Origin: Hyphomonadaceae bacterium
Lineage (GTDB): Bacteria; Pseudomonadota; Alphaproteobacteria; Caulobacterales; Hyphomonadaceae
Assembly: GCA_024742355.1 (NCBI GenBank)
Contig: JANSYM010000005.1
Coordinates: forward strand, 248,001-312,000
Direction: 5' to 3'
Length of the DNA stretch: 64,000 bases
The position numbers and the translations under genes are program-made. Positions 60,208-64,000 of the stretch are shown one piece after another. Below the pieces are notes generated by a model. The model saw only the letters and a list, made by a program, of their open reading frames with translations, was not told the origin of the DNA and made no database searches. Each line of letters starts with the position of its first letter. Positions within the stretch are counted from its first letter, which is position 1.

Positions 60208-61089
60208 TCGGCAAGAAACACCGACGGCCCTTCGATCATCCGGCTTGAATTTCCACTTTCCGACGACGCGCAGCGATTTTTCATCAAACACCCCTTCCGG
60301 AACGGAGGCGCGGACGCGCGGATTGATCACTTGCCCTTCCGAATCCAGGTCAAGCTCCAGAATGACGGCGCCGAAGCGGCCGCGATTGGCGTAGCCTGCA
60401 GGGTATCTCATTTTCGGCCTCTGGATCATCCTGCCAGCACAGAATGGGAGGCCGCGCTCATCCAGCGACCGGTCGGCGCGGGCATTGCGACTGGCCACAT
60501 CCGCATTGTATCCAGCGAGAATTGCCTGGATTTCGCTCTCGTCCGGATGATCTTCCCGCGCACTGTCGAAATAGGCATCCATGGCCATGCCCCAGGCATC
60601 GGCTTTCCATTCCAGTGTTTTGGCCCAGTCGGGACGTTCGCCGATCTCATCCTCATAAGCGCGGGCGCGACCCTCGACATGCGCCATTTCGATCATCGCC
60701 TCAGGCACCTGGTTGATATTGAATTGAGCGATTGCAGCGAGAAGTCGCGCTTCCAGATACTGTTTTGGAATGATGTCGGCGACGGGCTCGAAGTGTGCCG
60801 TCGCAGCGGTTGCGGATTGATAGAGATCTTCGCTGCTTTCACCGGTCCCGTCATGCAGGAGCAGTGTGACATAAGCGTTGACCGACTCGACGGTGGCATC
60901 GCCGGAATAATCTGACAGCGCGCCCATCAATGCGTCGCGCGTGGTTTTTGAACGGGCCGCCGAAAAAGCGTCATTGGCAGTGACAATGTCTGTGACATCG
61001 AGTTCTTGCGCGTGGCCGTCGAAATCAGACGCGATTGCCAGCACAAACAGACAAAACGCCAACAATATACGCATCCAAGTCTCCTGCAT
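60160..61089 (-). CDS. secreted protein with TonB C-terminal-like domain
   Basis: Signal peptide; GYANRGRFGAVILELDLDSEGQVINPRVRASVPEGVFDEKSLRVVGKWKFKP. Confidence 0.8.
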   Translation of the reverse strand: MQETWMRILLAFCLFVLAIASDFDGHAQELDVTDIVTANDAFSAARSKTTRDALMGALSDYSGDATVESVNAYVTLLLHDGTGESSEDLYQSATAATAHFEPVADIIPKQYLEARLLAAIAQFNINQVPEAMIEMAHVEGRARAYEDEIGERPDWAKTLEWKADAWGMAMDAYFDSAREDHPDESEIQAILAGYNADVASRNARADRSLDERGLPFCAGRMIQRPKMRYPAGYANRGRFGAVILELDLDSEGQVINPRVRASVPEGVFDEKSLRVVGKWKFKPDDRRAVGVSCRLERANLVQPLTFALD

Positions 61090-61126
61090 TGATCACCGAT
61101 ACTATGCGGGTCTTCCGGCGCGTCAA

Positions 61127-61870
61127 TCAGAATTGCTCAGAGAGAATAAAGTCGTAATAAACCGGCTCGATATCGCCCAGCTTTTTCATCTGATAGCGGG
61201 TTTCGATATGGTCCTGCGGGGCCGTGCGCCAGTCATCCGCCAACCGCGCGGTCCACGTGAAGTCGGGGTGGGCGAGGAAGCGTTCGAGCGCTTCGTCTGC
61301 ATAGGACCGCACATCGGTTGCAAAGCGCACGCGTCCGCCGGGTTTCATGATACGGGCGAGGGCGTCGAGAAAATCCGGCTGGATGATGCGTCGTTTCTGA
61401 TGCCGGGCCTTGGGCCAGGGATCAGGAAACAGGATGAAGGCGCGATCGATACTCTTCGCGCTCAGGCCGTCAATCATCTGGCGCGCATCCTCGGGCCAGA
61501 CGCGGACATTGCTCAGCCCCTCGTCTTCAATCTGGCCGAGCAGTTTGGCGATGCCTTCAAAGAAGACCTCGCTGGCCAATATGCCCACATTCGGATGCGC
61601 TGCCGCCTGTCCGCTGACATGTTCACCGCCGCCAAAGCCGATCTCGAGCCAGATTTCGGCGGCGTCTTCGAGCAGTGTTTTGGGGTCGAGCGCGCCGGGC
61701 GCATCTATTGGTACGCTGATTCTCGGCAAAAGCTCGTCCATGAGAATTCGCTGGCGCCGGGAAAGCGGGCGGCCACCGCGGCGGCCAAAGGTTTTGAGCG
61801 GCCCTCCGGCAAAAGGAGATTTTGAGTCGGTCATCAGGATCGATCCATTGTCAGGCGAAATCGGTTTCAA
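61127..61870 (-). CDS. trmB: tRNA (guanine46-N7)-methyltransferase
   Basis: FGRRGGRPLSRRQ; LEIGFGGGEH; FPDPWPKARHQKRRI. Confidence 0.95.
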   Translation of the reverse strand: MKPISPDNGSILMTDSKSPFAGGPLKTFGRRGGRPLSRRQRILMDELLPRISVPIDAPGALDPKTLLEDAAEIWLEIGFGGGEHVSGQAAAHPNVGILASEVFFEGIAKLLGQIEDEGLSNVRVWPEDARQMIDGLSAKSIDRAFILFPDPWPKARHQKRRIIQPDFLDALARIMKPGGRVRFATDVRSYADEALERFLAHPDFTWTARLADDWRTAPQDHIETRYQMKKLGDIEPVYYDFILSEQF

Positions 61871-62007
61871 TGCAGCGCGCTCTGCCCGAAAATCGGGGGC
61901 GACTCAATCCGCCAGCGCTGCAATCGCAAAATAGTCTCAGAAAAAGCTTGCACCGCAAAGACGAGAAGCGCACAACCCGCGCCTTGGTTAATACGCGAGC
62001 AGGCAAA

Positions 62008-63246
62008 ATGAGCAGTCCCGAAGCAGCTATGGATGAGGCGCAGCGCCGCGCGCTTCCCATGCCGCAATGGGAATTGGTCGTTATGGTTGCTGCGCTGATG
62101 GCGCTGAACGCGCTGGCCATTGATATCATGTTGCCAGCGCTGAGCGATATTTCGGACCATTACAGCCTCAAGCACGACAATCACCAGCAATGGGTCATCT
62201 TCGCCTATATTGCCGGATTCGGCGCGCCGCAGCTGGTTTTCGGGCCGGTCACCGACCGGTTCGGGCGCAAGGGCCTGCTTCGGATCTGCCTGATCAGCTA
62301 CGCCATTGCGGGCATTGCCTGCATGCTGACGAGTTCGTTCACAACGCTGCTGATTGCGCGTTTTGTCCAGGGCATGTTTGCCAGCGGCATTCGCGTCATC
62401 GCGGTCTCCGTCGTCCGCGACCTGCTGGCGGGACGAGCGATGGCACGCATCATGTCACTGGTCATGACCGTGTTCATGGTCGTGCCCATCCTCGCCCCGA
62501 CCATTGGCGCGGCGGTCATGCTCGTCGCGCCGTGGGAGTGGACCTTTGGCGTTCTTGGTGTGGCGGCCCTGCTCAACCTGGTATGGATTCAGATCCGCCT
62601 GCCGGAGACGCTGGCGCCGGAAAACCGGCAACCGTTCAATCTACGCCAGACGGGCAGCGCCTATTGGCAGGTCGTCTCGACGCGGATCACATTCGGCTAC
62701 ATGTGCGCCAGCGGCGTGATATTCGGCGCCCTGTTCGCCTTCGTCGCGGCGTCGGAACAGATCTTTACCGATGTGTTCGAACAGCATGAAACATTCGTTC
62801 TCTGGTTCGCTGGCGTTGCGGCTTCTCTGGCGGTGGCAAACTTCACCAATTCGCGGATTGTCGAGCGGTATGGCATGCGCCGGATCAGTCACACGGTTTT
62901 GCTCCTGTTTATCGCGCTGGCGCTCGTAAATGTGCTGACGCTGTACACGGTGGGCGAGAAATTGTGGGTGTTCTATCCACTGTTCTGCCTGACCTTTGCC
63001 TGTTTCGGCATGCTCGGCGCTAACTTCACGGCCCTTGCGATGGAGCCGCAAGGCAAGATTGCCGGTACGGCGAGCGCGGCCTACGGATTTGCATCGACCA
63101 CGGTGTCGAGCTTTCTCGGCTTTCTCGTTGCCGGACAATTCAACGGCACGATTGCTCCGTTCATGTGGGGTTTTGTGGCGCTCGGGGTCAGTTCCCTGAC
63201 CATTATTCTGATCACGGAAGGCGGAAAACTGTTCCAGACCCGCTAG
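62008..63246 (+). CDS. Bcr/CflA family MFS multidrug transporter
   Basis: NALAIDIMLPALSDIS; GPVTDRFGRKGLL; 12 TM pattern. Confidence 0.9.
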   Translation: MSSPEAAMDEAQRRALPMPQWELVVMVAALMALNALAIDIMLPALSDISDHYSLKHDNHQQWVIFAYIAGFGAPQLVFGPVTDRFGRKGLLRICLISYAIAGIACMLTSSFTTLLIARFVQGMFASGIRVIAVSVVRDLLAGRAMARIMSLVMTVFMVVPILAPTIGAAVMLVAPWEWTFGVLGVAALLNLVWIQIRLPETLAPENRQPFNLRQTGSAYWQVVSTRITFGYMCASGVIFGALFAFVAASEQIFTDVFEQHETFVLWFAGVAASLAVANFTNSRIVERYGMRRISHTVLLLFIALALVNVLTLYTVGEKLWVFYPLFCLTFACFGMLGANFTALAMEPQGKIAGTASAAYGFASTTVSSFLGFLVAGQFNGTIAPFMWGFVALGVSSLTIILITEGGKLFQTR

Positions 63247-63313
63247 GGTCTTGCGCTTCCGCTGCGACAGCGTCCTTATCTCCGCCCGACCTCAATCGAA
63301 GACAGGAAATCCC

Positions 63314-64000
63314 ATGGCGCTCAAGACCCGTATCACCGAGATGCTCGAAATCGAGAAACCGATCATTCAGGCCGCCATGGGTTGGATTGCCCGCTCGCAA
63401 TTGTCCTCGGCCTTTTCGAATGCCGGCGGCATGGGGATCATCGAGACCAGTTCCGGCGAACTCGACGCGGTGCGGGCCGAAATCCTCAAGATGCGCGACC
63501 TCACTGACAAGCCGTTCGGCGTCAATGTTGCGCAGGCCTTTGTGCGCGATCCCGACATTGTCCAGTTCGTGATCGACCAGGGTATCAAATTCGTCACCAC
63601 CTCGGCCGGTAATCCGAAGAAATATACCAGCCAGCTCAAGGAGGCCGGCCTGATCGTGTTTCATGTCGTGCCGAGCCTGAAGGCCGCGCTTGGCGCCATT
63701 GATGCCGGGGTCGATGGCCTGATTGTCGAAGGCGGCGAGGGCGGCGGCTTCAAGAATCCCAAGGACGTCGCCTCCATGGTGCTGATCCCGCAAGTCTGTG
63801 AGGCGGCCGACGTCCCGGTTGTTGCGGCGGGCGGCATCATGGACGGGGGCAGCATGGCAGCCGCTTTTTCGCTGGGCGCCGAAGGCGTTCTGATGGGTAC
63901 GCGCATTCTGTCGTCTGCCGAGAGCCCGGTGCATGAGAACTGGAAACAAGCCATTGTCGATGCCGATGCCACGGACACCGTCTTCCTCAATCGCGACGGC
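63314..64000 (+). CDS. nitronate monooxygenase (2-nitropropane dioxygenase-like), 3' truncated by window
   Basis: Open frame to window end: MALKTRITEMLEIEKPIIQAAMGWIARSQL...GLIVEGGEGGGF...AAGGIMDGGSMAAAFSLGAEGVLMGTR; not in ORF track. Confidence 0.88.
   Translation, partial: MALKTRITEMLEIEKPIIQAAMGWIARSQLSSAFSNAGGMGIIETSSGELDAVRAEILKMRDLTDKPFGVNVAQAFVRDPDIVQFVIDQGIKFVTTSAGNPKKYTSQLKEAGLIVFHVVPSLKAALGAIDAGVDGLIVEGGEGGGFKNPKDVASMVLIPQVCEAADVPVVAAGGIMDGGSMAAAFSLGAEGVLMGTRILSSAESPVHENWKQAIVDADATDTVFLNRDG

Overview
This 64 kb window is an alphaproteobacterial chromosome segment. The gene order (COQ9-rpsU, tim44-secB-dnaQ-coaE-aroE-maf-ppsR-hemE-hemJ-rho-mnmE-mnmG-rsmG-parA-parB, rimP-nusA-ylxR-infB, aroA-cmk-rpsA-ihfB) suggests a Caulobacterales/Maricaulales/Hyphomonadaceae-like organism; this is inferred from synteny, with no database search. 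It appears to span the replication origin. The ppsR/hemE intergenic region (about 36.9-37.26 kb) has DnaA-box-like 9-mers, an exact TTAA-N7-TTAAC CtrA-type site, an AT-rich stretch and five GANTC motifs in 40 bp. Three perfect parS palindromes lie within mnmE, mnmG and rsmG, next to parAB. The window is mostly housekeeping genes. Accessory points of interest are a fadD remnant with an internal deletion, a histidine-kinase-like protein with Arg at the phospho-acceptor His position, an iodotyrosine-deiodinase-like nitroreductase paired with a quinone reductase, a solitary CYP153-like P450, an unknown two-gene secreted locus between fabA and fabI, several palindromic operators next to regulator genes, and some small ORFs absent from the ORF track. 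I did not see a CRISPR array, prophage, transposase or obvious defence island.
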